Source of the DNA: Planctomycetota bacterium
Lineage (GTDB): Bacteria; Planctomycetota; UBA1135
Reading direction: 5' to 3'
DNA length: 64,000 bases
Assembly: GCA_024229395.1 (NCBI GenBank)
Contig: JAAESM010000042.1
Coordinates: 1-64,000 of the forward strand
A model generated the notes under the pieces. That model was not told the DNA's origin. It saw only the letters and a program-made list of their open reading frames with translations, and did no database searches. The position numbers and the translations under genes are program-made. Positions 53,556 to 62,367 of this stretch are shown in pieces. Each line of letters opens with the position of its first letter. Within the stretch, counting starts at the first letter, position 1.

Positions 53556-55229
53556 TTACATCACAGGCTTAATGCCCAGCTCAGCAAAACCCTTGTCCTC
53601 GAAGTTCTTCTGGAACATACCCTTGAGCTTCTCTGCTGCAGCGTCGTAAGCGGCCTTGTCTTCCCAAGTGTTGCGTGGGTTAAGGATCTCGCTTGGAACG
53701 CCTGGGCAAGAAGTAGGCATGCGCAGGTTCAGAACCGGGTGCATTTCGGTCTCGACGCCATCGAGGTCGCCGTTAAGCGAAGCATCGAGCAAGGCGCGGG
53801 TGTGACCGATCGAGATACGCTTGCCGATACCGTAAGGGCCACCGCCCCAACCAGTGTTCAGCAGGATGCAGCGGGTGTCATGCTTCTCCATCTTCTCAGC
53901 CAGCAGCTCTGCATACTTGCTTGGGAACTGCGCCATGAAAGGTGCGCCGAAACAAGCTGAGAAAGCAGCCTTTGGCTCGGTGATACCGACCTCGGTACCA
54001 GCCAGCTTGGCGGTGAAACCGGAAACGAAGTGGTACATGACCGCTTCCTTATCCAGGATCGAGACTGGAGGCAGGACGCCGAATGCATCTGCCGTCAGCA
54101 ACACGATGGTTTCTGGGTGACCACCCTTGGCGCCAGGCATGACGTTCGGGTTGGCCGACAGTGGGTAGCTGAAACGGGTGTTCTCAGTGACCGAACCGTC
54201 GAACAGATCCAACTCCTGTGGATCCAGCTCTTCCATCTTCTTGCCGGGAAGTGGAGGCACGTTCTCGATGATGGTGCCTGGCATAGACATGGCAGCCGCG
54301 ATGACTGGCTCGTCTTGCTTATCCAGGTCGATCAGCTTGGCGTAGCAACCACCTTCCAGGTTGGAGACGCCGTTGCCGGTCCATGCGTGCTCGTCGTCGC
54401 CGATCAGCTTGCGCTTCTCATCGGCTGACAAGGTGGTCTTACCAGTACCGGATAGACCGAACAGGATCGCGCCGTCGCCATCTTCGCCGACGTTGGCAGA
54501 GCAGTGCATGCTCATCTCGCCCATCTCTGGCAGCAAGTAGTTCATGACGGTGAACATGGATTTCTTCACCACACCGCAGTAATCCGCGCGGCCAGCAACA
54601 AGAACACGACGGTTCTTGAAGTCCAAGCAGGCGATGCGGTTGGTCAGAGTGCCGTCGCGCTCTGGATCGCAGTGGAAGCTAGGTGCGTTGATCATGGTCC
54701 AACGCTTGCCGGCTTCATCTTCTACGCCTTCAATACCATGGTTGAACATGTTGTGGCAGAAGAAGTTGTGCGTGGCGTATTCCGACACCAAACGGTAGGG
54801 GCGGGCGTAGCTTGGGTCCGAGCCGCAGTAGACATCTTTGACATAAAGATGGCTGGCGTTCTCGTTCAAGTGCGCAACGACGCGATCGAACAGTGCGTCA
54901 AACTTATCTGGATCGAACTTCTGGAAATCAGGCTTCCACCAGATCTTGTCTTCCAACTCTGGAGTGGCAACGCCAAAGGTGTCTTTGACAGGGCGACCGG
55001 TGCAAGTTGGGTCCGTGTAGTAGACCAGCGGGCCGTTGACGCCTAGCTTGGTACGGAAAGCCTTCCGATCCGTATCTGGACCGCCTTCGCGCGTGCGACC
55101 GCGGTCGTTGGCAATGGCTTCCTCGAATAGCTCACCTTTAGAGAGGTTGATGCGAAGTTCAACGCCGCGAAGGCCGAATTGGGCCTCAAGTTCCGCAGCA
55201 TGGCTGGTAGTTGCAGTGGAGTCGGTCAT
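53556..55229 (-). CDS. pckA: Phosphoenolpyruvate carboxykinase (ATP)
   Basis: 557 residues from the ATG at 55229, preceded by a GAGGA Shine-Dalgarno; the longer frame to 55271 lacks support. Motifs: RTREGGPDTDRKAF and FCHNMFNHG, the PEPCK-specific metal loop FGLSGTGKTTLSAD (P-loop, about 255), EGGCYAKLIDL, TENTRFSYPL, the kinase-2-like LLTADAFGVLPPVS and NTGWGGGPYGIGKRI. It converts oxaloacetate and ATP to PEP, CO2 and ADP for gluconeogenesis. It suits an organism growing on pyruvate and acetyl-CoA-yielding substrates. Monocistronic. Confidence 0.96.
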   Translation of the reverse strand: MTDSTATTSHAAELEAQFGLRGVELRINLSKGELFEEAIANDRGRTREGGPDTDRKAFRTKLGVNGPLVYYTDPTCTGRPVKDTFGVATPELEDKIWWKPDFQKFDPDKFDALFDRVVAHLNENASHLYVKDVYCGSDPSYARPYRLVSEYATHNFFCHNMFNHGIEGVEDEAGKRWTMINAPSFHCDPERDGTLTNRIACLDFKNRRVLVAGRADYCGVVKKSMFTVMNYLLPEMGEMSMHCSANVGEDGDGAILFGLSGTGKTTLSADEKRKLIGDDEHAWTGNGVSNLEGGCYAKLIDLDKQDEPVIAAAMSMPGTIIENVPPLPGKKMEELDPQELDLFDGSVTENTRFSYPLSANPNVMPGAKGGHPETIVLLTADAFGVLPPVSILDKEAVMYHFVSGFTAKLAGTEVGITEPKAAFSACFGAPFMAQFPSKYAELLAEKMEKHDTRCILLNTGWGGGPYGIGKRISIGHTRALLDASLNGDLDGVETEMHPVLNLRMPTSCPGVPSEILNPRNTWEDKAAYDAAAEKLKGMFQKNFEDKGFAELGIKPVM

Positions 55230-55365
55230 TTCAATGTCCTCACGAGGGGGTGGGGAAGGTATGAAGGGCAATATTCTAGCCCTTGGGATTGGTTAATATT
55301 CCGGTGAAATCGCGACAATCAATATCGCTAATTCTAGGTTTCTGGAAAAAAATTTCAAGAAAAGG

Positions 55366-55395
55366 ACTACCCGGGTAGTTCTTCGTGGGTACGTT
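55366..55395 (+). promoter_or_regulatory. BlaI-type operator with leaderless promoter
   Basis: ACTACCCGGGTAGT (55366-55379) is a perfect 14-nt palindrome with the ACTAC-N4-GTAGT form of BlaI/MecI operators. It covers the expected -35 region of TACGTT (55390-55395), which lies 7 nt before the blaI ATG at 55403. A BlaI dimer bound here would shut off its own operon. Confidence 0.7.
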
Positions 55396-55402
55396 AGTCA
55401 AC

Positions 55403-55798
55403 ATGAGCCGACTTCACCGCCTCGGAGATCTTCAATTAGCCATCATGCATGTCCTTTGGGCGTGCGGAGAGGCCTCTAGTGCGCAGGTCCATGCTGCGCT
55501 GGTCGACGAGCACGGGCTAGCACCTACCACCATTGCCACCATGCTGAAGAAAATGGAGGACAAGGGGGTCATCGAGCACCGTGCAGAGGGTCGCCAGTTC
55601 ATCTACCAGCCTGCTGTGGCTGAGGAAGACGTCCGCCAGACCATGGTTTCAGAGCTGGTCGGCAATGTTTTCCGCGGCGATCATGCTGCGCTGGTCAACC
55701 ATTTGCTGACGGAGGGCGATTTCGACCCGGATGAGCTCGCAGTGCTTCGAGCCCGAATCGAGGGGGCTCGCCGCGAGGAGGGAGGCAGCAGTGTCTGA
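55403..55798 (+). CDS. BlaI/MecI/CopY-family repressor
   Basis: 131 residues. The N-terminal winged helix is typical: LGDLQLAIMHVLWACGEASS, VHAALVDEHGLAPTTIATML, KKMEDKGVIEHRAEGRQFIY. A C-terminal dimerisation part follows, with VSELVGNVFRGDHAALVNHL where BlaI proteins have the protease-sensitive site. The family represses its own operon until cleaved by the M56 partner, or, in CopY, until copper displaces zinc; no CopY CxCxxxxCxC is present. The upstream GTG at 55385 is less likely than the ATG. Overlaps the M56 gene by 8 nt. Confidence 0.92.
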   Translation: MSRLHRLGDLQLAIMHVLWACGEASSAQVHAALVDEHGLAPTTIATMLKKMEDKGVIEHRAEGRQFIYQPAVAEEDVRQTMVSELVGNVFRGDHAALVNHLLTEGDFDPDELAVLRARIEGARREEGGSSV

Positions 55799-57401
55799 TA
55801 CGGTTCTCTTCGCTGGTAGCTGGCTACTGACATTCCTATTACACAGCACAGTGTGGTTGGGTGGGGCTTGGCTACTGCTCCGTTGGCTTTTTTCCGCCAG
55901 CCCGGCTGCGCGCGAGTGGATTTGGAAAGGGGCCACCATCGGCGCCCTACTCTCTCCAACCCTGCAGCTGACCGCACCACAGTGGTTCACCATCGATGGC
56001 TTGGGTGGTCGTTTCGAACTCGGCACCACAGCGGCAACCACTGCCAACCCCCAAAGGCCAACCAACGCCGATTTATCCAATGCTGACCACAACGAAGTGG
56101 TCGTCGCCAACGGCCCGAATGCCGAGCTGGCCGTTGCTCTCGGAACGATCGATGAAGCCGGCCACCTACTGCCGAACGCTGATTTCACTCTGAATGAGTT
56201 CCTGCAACAGCAAGATTTGAATGCACCGGCCATGAGCCTGACTCAGGCGCAGCTGATCGGCACCCCCGATGGCTCAGGCAAGTTAATCCTGGTCGCCGAG
56301 CAGCTTCCGACCACAGGTGGCAACGGCTTGCTGCCCATGGCTCCCGGTTCGTGGCCGGAAGGCACCGCACCACCGGATCCGACCGACATCACCCTGAGTG
56401 CTGCATTCAATCAACCAGTGATCGCGTCGATGCCTTTATGGCTGCAAGTCGTCATGGGACTGTGGCTTGCTGGCGCGGTGATTGGTGTTGGCATGTGGGG
56501 CTGGCGCCTGTTCAGCTTGAAGCGCGCCCTGCGCAATCGCATGCCACTGACTTCGGGATCGTTGGTGCGCAACGTCCAAGGCGATTTAGCCCGCTACGGC
56601 AGCGGCCGACGTAACGTGCGCTTGTCGGTTTCCGATCGCATTCACGTGCCCGTCGCTTTCGGTTGCTTGCGTGGCGAAGTCTGCCTGCCAATGCGCGCCC
56701 TGAACGACTTGGATGCAAGTCATCAGCGCAGCATGGTCGGCCACGAACTCGCCCACCTTCGCCGACGTGATCCGATGTGGATTACCTTCTACAACATCGT
56801 GCAGCGTGTTCTGTTCATGCAGCCGTTGTTAATCGTGGCGCGCCGCGAAGCCATGCATGCAGCCGAAGAGCTGTGTGATTCTTGGGCTTGCAGTGGCACC
56901 GGCAATCGCTTCGCAATGGCCGAATGTTTGACCCAAGTGGCTGATTGGCTGCGCCCAGAGAAACGCGATCTACCTGTGGCGTGTATGGCGCAAGCAGCCT
57001 CGCCGTTGCAGCGTCGCGTCGAGCGCTTGTTGGACAGTAAATCCGCCAAGCTAGATAAAACCCGCGCCGGTCGCGCCGCCGTCATCTTGGTGATCCTTCT
57101 CCTAGGCATGGCTTTCGCTGCGCCTGGTGTTGCCTCTCACTTCACGCCTGCAGAATCGCCGAACACGGTGACCGTCAGCGTGGACTTACTGAATGCGGAT
57201 TTGGACCTAGCCCAAGCTCGCCTTCGTTACCTACAGATAGAAGTCGCCTCGATCGAGCGTGACTTGCTGTTCGTCGATCCAAGCGTCGGCGATGCCAGCG
57301 AACTTCGCCAAACCCTGGATCGCTTGCGTCAGCAGCTGAGCTTGCTGGAGCAGATTACCTTCGAAATCAGCCGGGAACTTCCCGCGAATACCGAATCATG
57401 A
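55791..57401 (+). CDS. BlaR1/MecR1-like M56 membrane metallopeptidase
   Basis: 536 residues from GTG at 55791, with GGAGG just upstream. N-terminal membrane segments (LLTFLLHSTVWLGGAWLLLRWLF) lead to a long exported loop of about 200 residues, then another segment (WLQVVMGLWLAGAVIGVGMWG). The M56 peptidase has MVGHELAHLRRRDP (HExxH, about 317) and EELCDSW downstream for the third ligand. After a further segment (AAVILVILLLGMAFAAPGVA) comes an exported coiled coil (LDLAQARLRYLQIEVASIER). There is no penicillin-binding domain, so the signal is not a beta-lactam bound in the BlaR1 way. It should cleave the BlaI repressor. Confidence 0.9.
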   Translation: MSDTVLFAGSWLLTFLLHSTVWLGGAWLLLRWLFSASPAAREWIWKGATIGALLSPTLQLTAPQWFTIDGLGGRFELGTTAATTANPQRPTNADLSNADHNEVVVANGPNAELAVALGTIDEAGHLLPNADFTLNEFLQQQDLNAPAMSLTQAQLIGTPDGSGKLILVAEQLPTTGGNGLLPMAPGSWPEGTAPPDPTDITLSAAFNQPVIASMPLWLQVVMGLWLAGAVIGVGMWGWRLFSLKRALRNRMPLTSGSLVRNVQGDLARYGSGRRNVRLSVSDRIHVPVAFGCLRGEVCLPMRALNDLDASHQRSMVGHELAHLRRRDPMWITFYNIVQRVLFMQPLLIVARREAMHAAEELCDSWACSGTGNRFAMAECLTQVADWLRPEKRDLPVACMAQAASPLQRRVERLLDSKSAKLDKTRAGRAAVILVILLLGMAFAAPGVASHFTPAESPNTVTVSVDLLNADLDLAQARLRYLQIEVASIERDLLFVDPSVGDASELRQTLDRLRQQLSLLEQITFEISRELPANTES

Positions 57402-58966
57402 AAATCTCCTTAGTTTGTTCCATCGCGTTGTTGATGGCAGCTCCTCTAACGGCGCAGTCCGGGCATGACCCGGTCAAGAGTGCTATGAATCTCCTGGAGA
57501 AGAGCCGAGTCGAGGCCGCAGCAGGAAACCTGGAAGCCGCCGCTGAACTAGCGGCCAAAGCGCAAATCCTGCTCCAGGAGTCGCAAGACGTCCAAAAGCA
57601 GAAGCGCGATATTGAGCGTGTCGAGCTTGAGTTGGTGCGTGACCAGCTCGTTGAGCTTGAGACCACCTTGGAAGGCGAGCGTCATCAGCTGGTCCTTACC
57701 GGTGAGAACCCACAGGTCGAGATCACGCGTGATGGTCTGGTCATGATTCAGGAGGAAGGCGGCACTGGCCGCTTGGTCGAGTTGCACGTGATCGATGAAT
57801 CAGGTGCACCGGTTACAGGTGCATTAGTCTCTGGTGCCCAGGCTTCCGGCTGCTGCGGCGACTGCGGTGATGATTGCAACGATTGCGAAAGCGAAAGCAG
57901 CTGTGAAGCTGAAGTCGAATGCGAGATCACCTTTGCAGAGTGCGAAGAAAGCGCTGAGTGCGAAGAGATCGTCTGCGAAGAAAGCGCTTCCTGCGAGGGT
58001 GGCGAGATTGCACTTCAGTGGGCAGTCGAGGGTGGCGACAACGGCGAGTACGTCATGCTTGCCCCAAACATGCAGCACGAACAGGTCGGCGCTTGGATGG
58101 CTGGTCCACAGGCACCACATGCTCAGCATGGCGATGAACTTCACCGCGAACTGCAGGCACTGCACATGGAACTACAAGCTTTGCGTATGGAGCTTCAAGC
58201 TTTGCGCATGAGCATGAGCATGGGAATGGCACATGGCAACATGGGGCAGATGGGCCACGGCCAGAACAGCTTCGGTCACAGCCAAATGGGTCACGGCGGT
58301 ATGGGTGGCATGATGATGACACTGATGCAGAACAGGCGCATGCCTCAGATGCGTGATGTCCGTATGCCTCAAATGCGCATGCGCTCGATGCGCCTGCCAC
58401 AGGGTCAGGTGCACGGAATGATGTCTCCGAATATGGGACAGCTTCACGGCTTGATGGAGGACAGCCAGCTTCATGGCTTGTTGCAAGGCAATGATCTCCA
58501 GCAGTTGGTGATCGACGGTGAACACCAGTTCGTCATCAATGGCGAAATGATGGACCTCAGCGAGCTGGGTTACCTCGGCGACATGGGTGCCGACATGGAC
58601 TTCGAGTTTGAGTTCGACAACCTTCATGAAGGCAGCTTTGAGCTACACGAGGTTCATGGCGAAGAGCATGGCCACAACAACGATGGTCACGGTCACGGCG
58701 ATGGCAACGGTCATGACACCGACATCAAGTGGAACGTCGAGAAAGGGGACCACGGCAACGCTGAAATCCACACCGAGATGAAAGTCATCATCAACGGTAA
58801 GACCTACGAAGGCGAAGAAGCCAAGCGCAAGCTTGAAGAGCTCGGCCTCGGCGATATGGAGAAGCAGGTGCGCGTGCGCGTCGGCAAGGCCGGTAACACT
58901 CCGTTGCCTCCCGTGCCACCAACGCCTCCAAGTCCAGCCAAGCCCCACAAGCACGAAGAGCTGTAG
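57398..58966 (+). CDS. Exported Cys-, Met- and His-rich protein of the BlaI/M56 operon
   Basis: 522 residues with a signal peptide (ends LTAQ, residue 20). Order: helical region 25-95; small beta region 95-150; acidic cluster 152-199 with 11 Cys in CCGDC, DDCNDC and SxCE patterns; three heptads of LQALxME (251-271); Met/His-rich stretch 272-352 (SMSMGMAHGNMGQMGHGQNS; RMPQMRDVRMPQMRM); acidic part with LHEVHGEEHGHNNDGHGHGD (416-435); Pro-rich tail ending HKHEEL. Cys, Met and His in these settings suggest copper or other soft-metal binding outside the cytoplasm. It resembles no family I know. Its ATG overlaps the M56 stop (ATGA), so it is co-regulated by BlaI. Confidence 0.8.
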   Translation: MKISLVCSIALLMAAPLTAQSGHDPVKSAMNLLEKSRVEAAAGNLEAAAELAAKAQILLQESQDVQKQKRDIERVELELVRDQLVELETTLEGERHQLVLTGENPQVEITRDGLVMIQEEGGTGRLVELHVIDESGAPVTGALVSGAQASGCCGDCGDDCNDCESESSCEAEVECEITFAECEESAECEEIVCEESASCEGGEIALQWAVEGGDNGEYVMLAPNMQHEQVGAWMAGPQAPHAQHGDELHRELQALHMELQALRMELQALRMSMSMGMAHGNMGQMGHGQNSFGHSQMGHGGMGGMMMTLMQNRRMPQMRDVRMPQMRMRSMRLPQGQVHGMMSPNMGQLHGLMEDSQLHGLLQGNDLQQLVIDGEHQFVINGEMMDLSELGYLGDMGADMDFEFEFDNLHEGSFELHEVHGEEHGHNNDGHGHGDGNGHDTDIKWNVEKGDHGNAEIHTEMKVIINGKTYEGEEAKRKLEELGLGDMEKQVRVRVGKAGNTPLPPVPPTPPSPAKPHKHEEL

Positions 58967-58981
58967 GCATTGACTCTTTCT

Positions 58982-59015
58982 AGCGCTCCTCAGGCCCCTC
59001 GGCCCGGGGAGCGCT
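58982..59015 (+). terminator. Hairpin after the metal-binding protein gene
   Basis: AGCGCTCC (58982-58989) pairs with GGAGCGCT (59008-59015) over an 18-nt GC-rich loop that can pair further (GGCCC/GGCCC-type). No T-run follows, so termination efficiency is uncertain. Confidence 0.5.
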
Positions 59016-59096
59016 TCCAATTCCGGGCAACGGCTCTTGAGGGCAGGGCTGATCTGATTCGCTAAATCCAGCTCTCTAACTCAGCCTGTCTACAAG

Positions 59097-59126
59097 TTGG
59101 GGCCATCCGGCCGGCCGCGTTATATT
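59097..59126 (+). promoter_or_regulatory. Probable promoter of the thiolase operon
   Basis: TTGGGG (59097-59102) and TATATT (59121-59126) with 18-nt spacing. Start would be near 59133, leaving a leader of about 70 nt; a GAACCTCC stretch is near the ATG at 59203 but no strong Shine-Dalgarno. Confidence 0.45.
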
Positions 59127-59202
59127 GGCGGGTCATCGTGCCGCGCCCAACCCCTGTTGGCCGGCGGCCAGCGTTTAGCTTTAGACCGAGAACCTCCTTT
59201 TC

Positions 59203-60390
59203 ATGGCTTCCAGTCCGATTGTGATCGCCTCAGCGGTCCGCACGCCTATTGGCCGCTTCAACGGCTCCTTTTCGCAGACTCCTGCTACCGACCTTGGTGC
59301 CACCGCCGTTTCCGCAGCACTTGCTCAGGCCGGTCTTGACCCAAGTGCGGTCAACCAGGTGATCTTCGGCATGGGGCGTCAAGCTGGAGCCAAGCCAAAC
59401 CCAGCACGTCAGGTGCAGTTCGGCGCAGGAATTCCTCAAGAGGCCACCGCCTGGACCGTCAATATGGCTTGCGCGTCGGGCATGAAGACCATCGCCCTGG
59501 CCGCCGACGAAATCCGTCTTGGTCGCGCCAAAGTCGTGGTGACAGGCGGCATGGAGAACATGAGCCGTGTGCCTTTTATGTTGGACCGAATGCGTGATGG
59601 TTATCGTCTTGGCGATGCGCCCATCATTGATGGCATGTACCACGATGGTTTCAAGTGCCCGCTGTCCAACATGATCATGGGCGAGACTGCCGAGTTGTTG
59701 GCGCAGGAGCGCGGCATTACCCGTGAGCAGCAAGATGCCTTCGCGATCGAGTCACAGGACAAGGCCAACGCCGCTTGGGATGCGGGTCGCTTTGACAGTG
59801 AAATTGTGCCAGTGACCTTGAGGACGCGCAAAGGCGAGACCGTGATGGATCGCGATGAGCACATCCGCGCTTCCACCACCATGGAAGGGCTGGCCAAGCT
59901 GCCAGGCGTATTCGCCAAGGAGAATGGCACCGTGTCGCCGGGCAATGCTTCCGGCATCACCGATGGCGCCGCGGCCTTGGTCGTGATGAGCGCCGATGAA
60001 GCCGAGAAGCGCGGCGTCGAGCCACTCGCCGAACTGCTCGATTACGAGCAGGCGGGCACCGATCCCAAGCGCATGGGCCTCGGCCCGGTTCCGGCAACCA
60101 ACACCTTGTTCGAACGCAACAACTGGAGTCTTGATGACTTTGGCCTATTCGAACTCAATGAGGCCTTCGCCGCACAAGTGCTGGCCTGCCTCCAGGAGCT
60201 TCCTATTCCTAGTGAGCTTCTCAACGTCAATGGCGGAGCGATTTCCTTGGGACATCCGATCGGATGTACCGGTGCTCGCATCGTCGTCACTCTGCTGCAT
60301 GAAATGCGGCGTAGGAAGGTAGAGCGCGGGCTCGCCACACTTTGTGTGAGCGGTGGGCTTGGCATTACCTCCGCCTTCAAACTAGTCTGA
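59203..60390 (+). CDS. Acetyl-CoA acetyltransferase (thiolase)
   Basis: 395 residues. Start IVIASAVRTPIGRFNGSF; acyl-binding Cys in NMACASGMKT (about residue 90); GGMENMSRVPFMLD; ELNEAFAAQVLAC; NVNGGAISLGHPIGCTGAR with catalytic His; and LCVSGGLGITSAF with the second Cys. Normal length for biosynthetic or degradative thiolase II. It condenses or cleaves acetoacetyl-CoA. It heads an operon with two PPIase genes and an enoyl-CoA hydratase, suggesting short-chain acyl-CoA metabolism. Confidence 0.95.
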   Translation: MASSPIVIASAVRTPIGRFNGSFSQTPATDLGATAVSAALAQAGLDPSAVNQVIFGMGRQAGAKPNPARQVQFGAGIPQEATAWTVNMACASGMKTIALAADEIRLGRAKVVVTGGMENMSRVPFMLDRMRDGYRLGDAPIIDGMYHDGFKCPLSNMIMGETAELLAQERGITREQQDAFAIESQDKANAAWDAGRFDSEIVPVTLRTRKGETVMDRDEHIRASTTMEGLAKLPGVFAKENGTVSPGNASGITDGAAALVVMSADEAEKRGVEPLAELLDYEQAGTDPKRMGLGPVPATNTLFERNNWSLDDFGLFELNEAFAAQVLACLQELPIPSELLNVNGGAISLGHPIGCTGARIVVTLLHEMRRRKVERGLATLCVSGGLGITSAFKLV

Positions 60391-60392
60391 AC

Positions 60393-61811
60393 ATGAAGAA
60401 ACTACTCATCCTTCCTTTGCTTGCGTTCGCTGCATGCGGCGATGCCGTCGTCAGCGACACCGACGTCAACACGGACGTCAACGCGAACAATACCGCGAAC
60501 AATACCGCGAACACCACCGATACTGGTGGTACAGCCAATGATGCGAACACCGCCAACACGACCGACCTCGGTGGTGAAGATGTGCCTGAGTTCACGATGC
60601 CCGAGCAGAAGCCCAAAGATCCGCTCGCGCCACGCATCACCCAGAACTACAAGCCTAAGCGCGACCCACAGTTCCACTTCGAAGGCACTGAAATCACCGA
60701 CGCTCAGCTTGGTGAGTTCTACATCGAAGCAGATGTCTCCATCGACAAGCAGCCCGTCGGCACCATGACCTTCGTGCTCTGGCCAGAGAAGGCGCCGATT
60801 ACGGTGCGTAACTTCCTGCGCTACGCCGATGAGGGTTTCTACGACAACAAGGTCTACCACCGCATCCTGCGTGACTTCATGATCCAGGGTGGTTCGTCGG
60901 ACAACAAAGCCAGTGGCAAAGGTCCTCACGGCATGATCAAGGGTGAGTTCTCCAACGAGCCGGAATGGGCACACCGCTACGGCGTGTTGTCGATGGCTCG
61001 TGGCGGCAGTCCTGACTCCGCTTCTGGTCAGTACTTCGTGATTACCGATTCGGTCGCTCCTTCAGTCAAGAACTTGGATGGCAAGTACGCCTCCTTCGGC
61101 ATCATGGTGCATGGTGTTTCCACGCTGGAATCCATCGCCGAGGTCAAGACCAAGATGAACCCAATGAACGGTGAGCCTTCGGTGCCACTGCAGACTGTCG
61201 TGGTGGATGAGATGCGCGTCGTGCGTGGCACTCCAACCGTGACCGAGAAGATCGAGCGTCCACCGTTCGACCTGAAGGGTGAAGACGAGCGCGTGCGCAT
61301 TCAGCACATCTTGATTTCCTTTGCAGGTACCGGCACCACCGCCACCCGCACCAAGGAAGAGGCCGAGGCGCTCGCCATGGACCTGCTTAAACAGGCCCAA
61401 GAGGGTGCCGACTTTGCTGAGTTGGTTCGTGCAAACACCGATGATCCGGGCAGTGTGGCCAACACTCCTCCTGGTTCCTACTCCTTGTTGAACACGCGTC
61501 AGAAGGCTCCTGAATACAGCGAGGAACAGCTTGCCGAGAAGGCCGAGCTTGAGAAAGCTGCACAAGCCTTGCAGACCGAGCTGCTTGCCCAAGTACAAGC
61601 CAAAACCAAGACCATGGACGAAGCCAAGGCCGAGTTCTTCGCGTCGGAAACCATGACCAAGCTGTCGACCTACTCCTGGATGCCACGTGCCCAGATGGTC
61701 TCCGGCTTCGGCGATACCGCCTTCTCGCTGGAAGTCGGCGAAGTCGGCATCTCCAACTTCGATCCAGCCGCATCCAAGTTCGGCTGGCACATCATCAAGC
61801 GTTACGAGTAA
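60393..61811 (+). CDS. Lipoprotein with cyclophilin and parvulin domains
   Basis: 472 residues from the ATG at 60393. Lipobox FAAC (Cys15), then a low-complexity Asn/Thr/Ala linker (22-60). Cyclophilin domain about 88-255: TMTFVLWPEKAPITVRNFLR, FYDNKVYHRILRDFMIQGG, LSMARGGSPDSASGQYFV. A PpiC/parvulin domain covers about 293-472: VRIQHILISFAG, QEGADFAELVRANTDDPGS, AFSLEVGEVGISNFD, FGWHIIKRYE, with an inserted charged helix (QLAEKAELEKAAQALQTELL). Both halves are prolyl isomerase folds. It would assist folding of exported proteins at the membrane. Confidence 0.9.
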   Translation: MKKLLILPLLAFAACGDAVVSDTDVNTDVNANNTANNTANTTDTGGTANDANTANTTDLGGEDVPEFTMPEQKPKDPLAPRITQNYKPKRDPQFHFEGTEITDAQLGEFYIEADVSIDKQPVGTMTFVLWPEKAPITVRNFLRYADEGFYDNKVYHRILRDFMIQGGSSDNKASGKGPHGMIKGEFSNEPEWAHRYGVLSMARGGSPDSASGQYFVITDSVAPSVKNLDGKYASFGIMVHGVSTLESIAEVKTKMNPMNGEPSVPLQTVVVDEMRVVRGTPTVTEKIERPPFDLKGEDERVRIQHILISFAGTGTTATRTKEEAEALAMDLLKQAQEGADFAELVRANTDDPGSVANTPPGSYSLLNTRQKAPEYSEEQLAEKAELEKAAQALQTELLAQVQAKTKTMDEAKAEFFASETMTKLSTYSWMPRAQMVSGFGDTAFSLEVGEVGISNFDPAASKFGWHIIKRYE

Positions 61812-61816
61812 GAAAG

Positions 61817-62365
61817 ATGACAGATCTAAACAAACCCCACGACCTCGACGACGCAGCGCTCAAAGATGTGCTGCTCGATGTGAAGGTCAGCGTCGGCGGC
61901 GAAGACGTCGGCACCATTACCCTCGAGTTTTGGCCTGAAACCGCTCCAGCAACCGTGCGCAACTTCTTGCGTTACGCCGCTGAGGGTTTCTACAACGGCA
62001 AGACTTTCCACCGCGTGATTTCCGGTTTCATGGTCCAGGGCGGTTGCCCGATCGGCCGCGGCACCGGCAGTGGTTCCTACGGCAACATTCCTGGAGAGTT
62101 CTCTGGCGATAAGCAGTACACCCACGTGCGTGGCGTGATCTCGATGGCCCGTTCCGCGGATCCGAACTCGGCAAGCTGCCAGTTCTTCATCTGCCACGGC
62201 GCTGCTGATTTCCTCGATGGTCAATACGCTGCATTCGGTCGCATGATCGAAGGTGATTCGGCTCTCGATAAGCTTGCAGGCGTTGCCACTGGCGGCGGCG
62301 GCGAGAACAGCACCCCGATGGAGCCATGCTTGATTCAAGCTATGACTCTGCGCAGCCGGGTGTAA
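61817..62365 (+). CDS. Cyclophilin-type peptidyl-prolyl isomerase
   Basis: 182 residues with no signal peptide, so cytoplasmic. VGTITLEFWPETAPATVRNF, FYNGKTFHRVISGFMVQGGC (RxxxxFMxQGG), GVISMARSADPNSASCQFFI and FLDGQYAAFGRMIEG. Close in sequence to the cyclophilin half of the upstream gene, which suggests duplication within the operon. It starts 5 nt after that gene and ends 2 nt before the hydratase. Confidence 0.93.
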   Translation: MTDLNKPHDLDDAALKDVLLDVKVSVGGEDVGTITLEFWPETAPATVRNFLRYAAEGFYNGKTFHRVISGFMVQGGCPIGRGTGSGSYGNIPGEFSGDKQYTHVRGVISMARSADPNSASCQFFICHGAADFLDGQYAAFGRMIEGDSALDKLAGVATGGGGENSTPMEPCLIQAMTLRSRV

Positions 62366-62367
62366 TC

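Noticed and set aside
58172-58627. His-rich minus-strand ORF of 151 codons
   Set aside because: Antisense to the Met-rich part of the exported protein: CAT is the complement of ATG, so Met codons appear as His.
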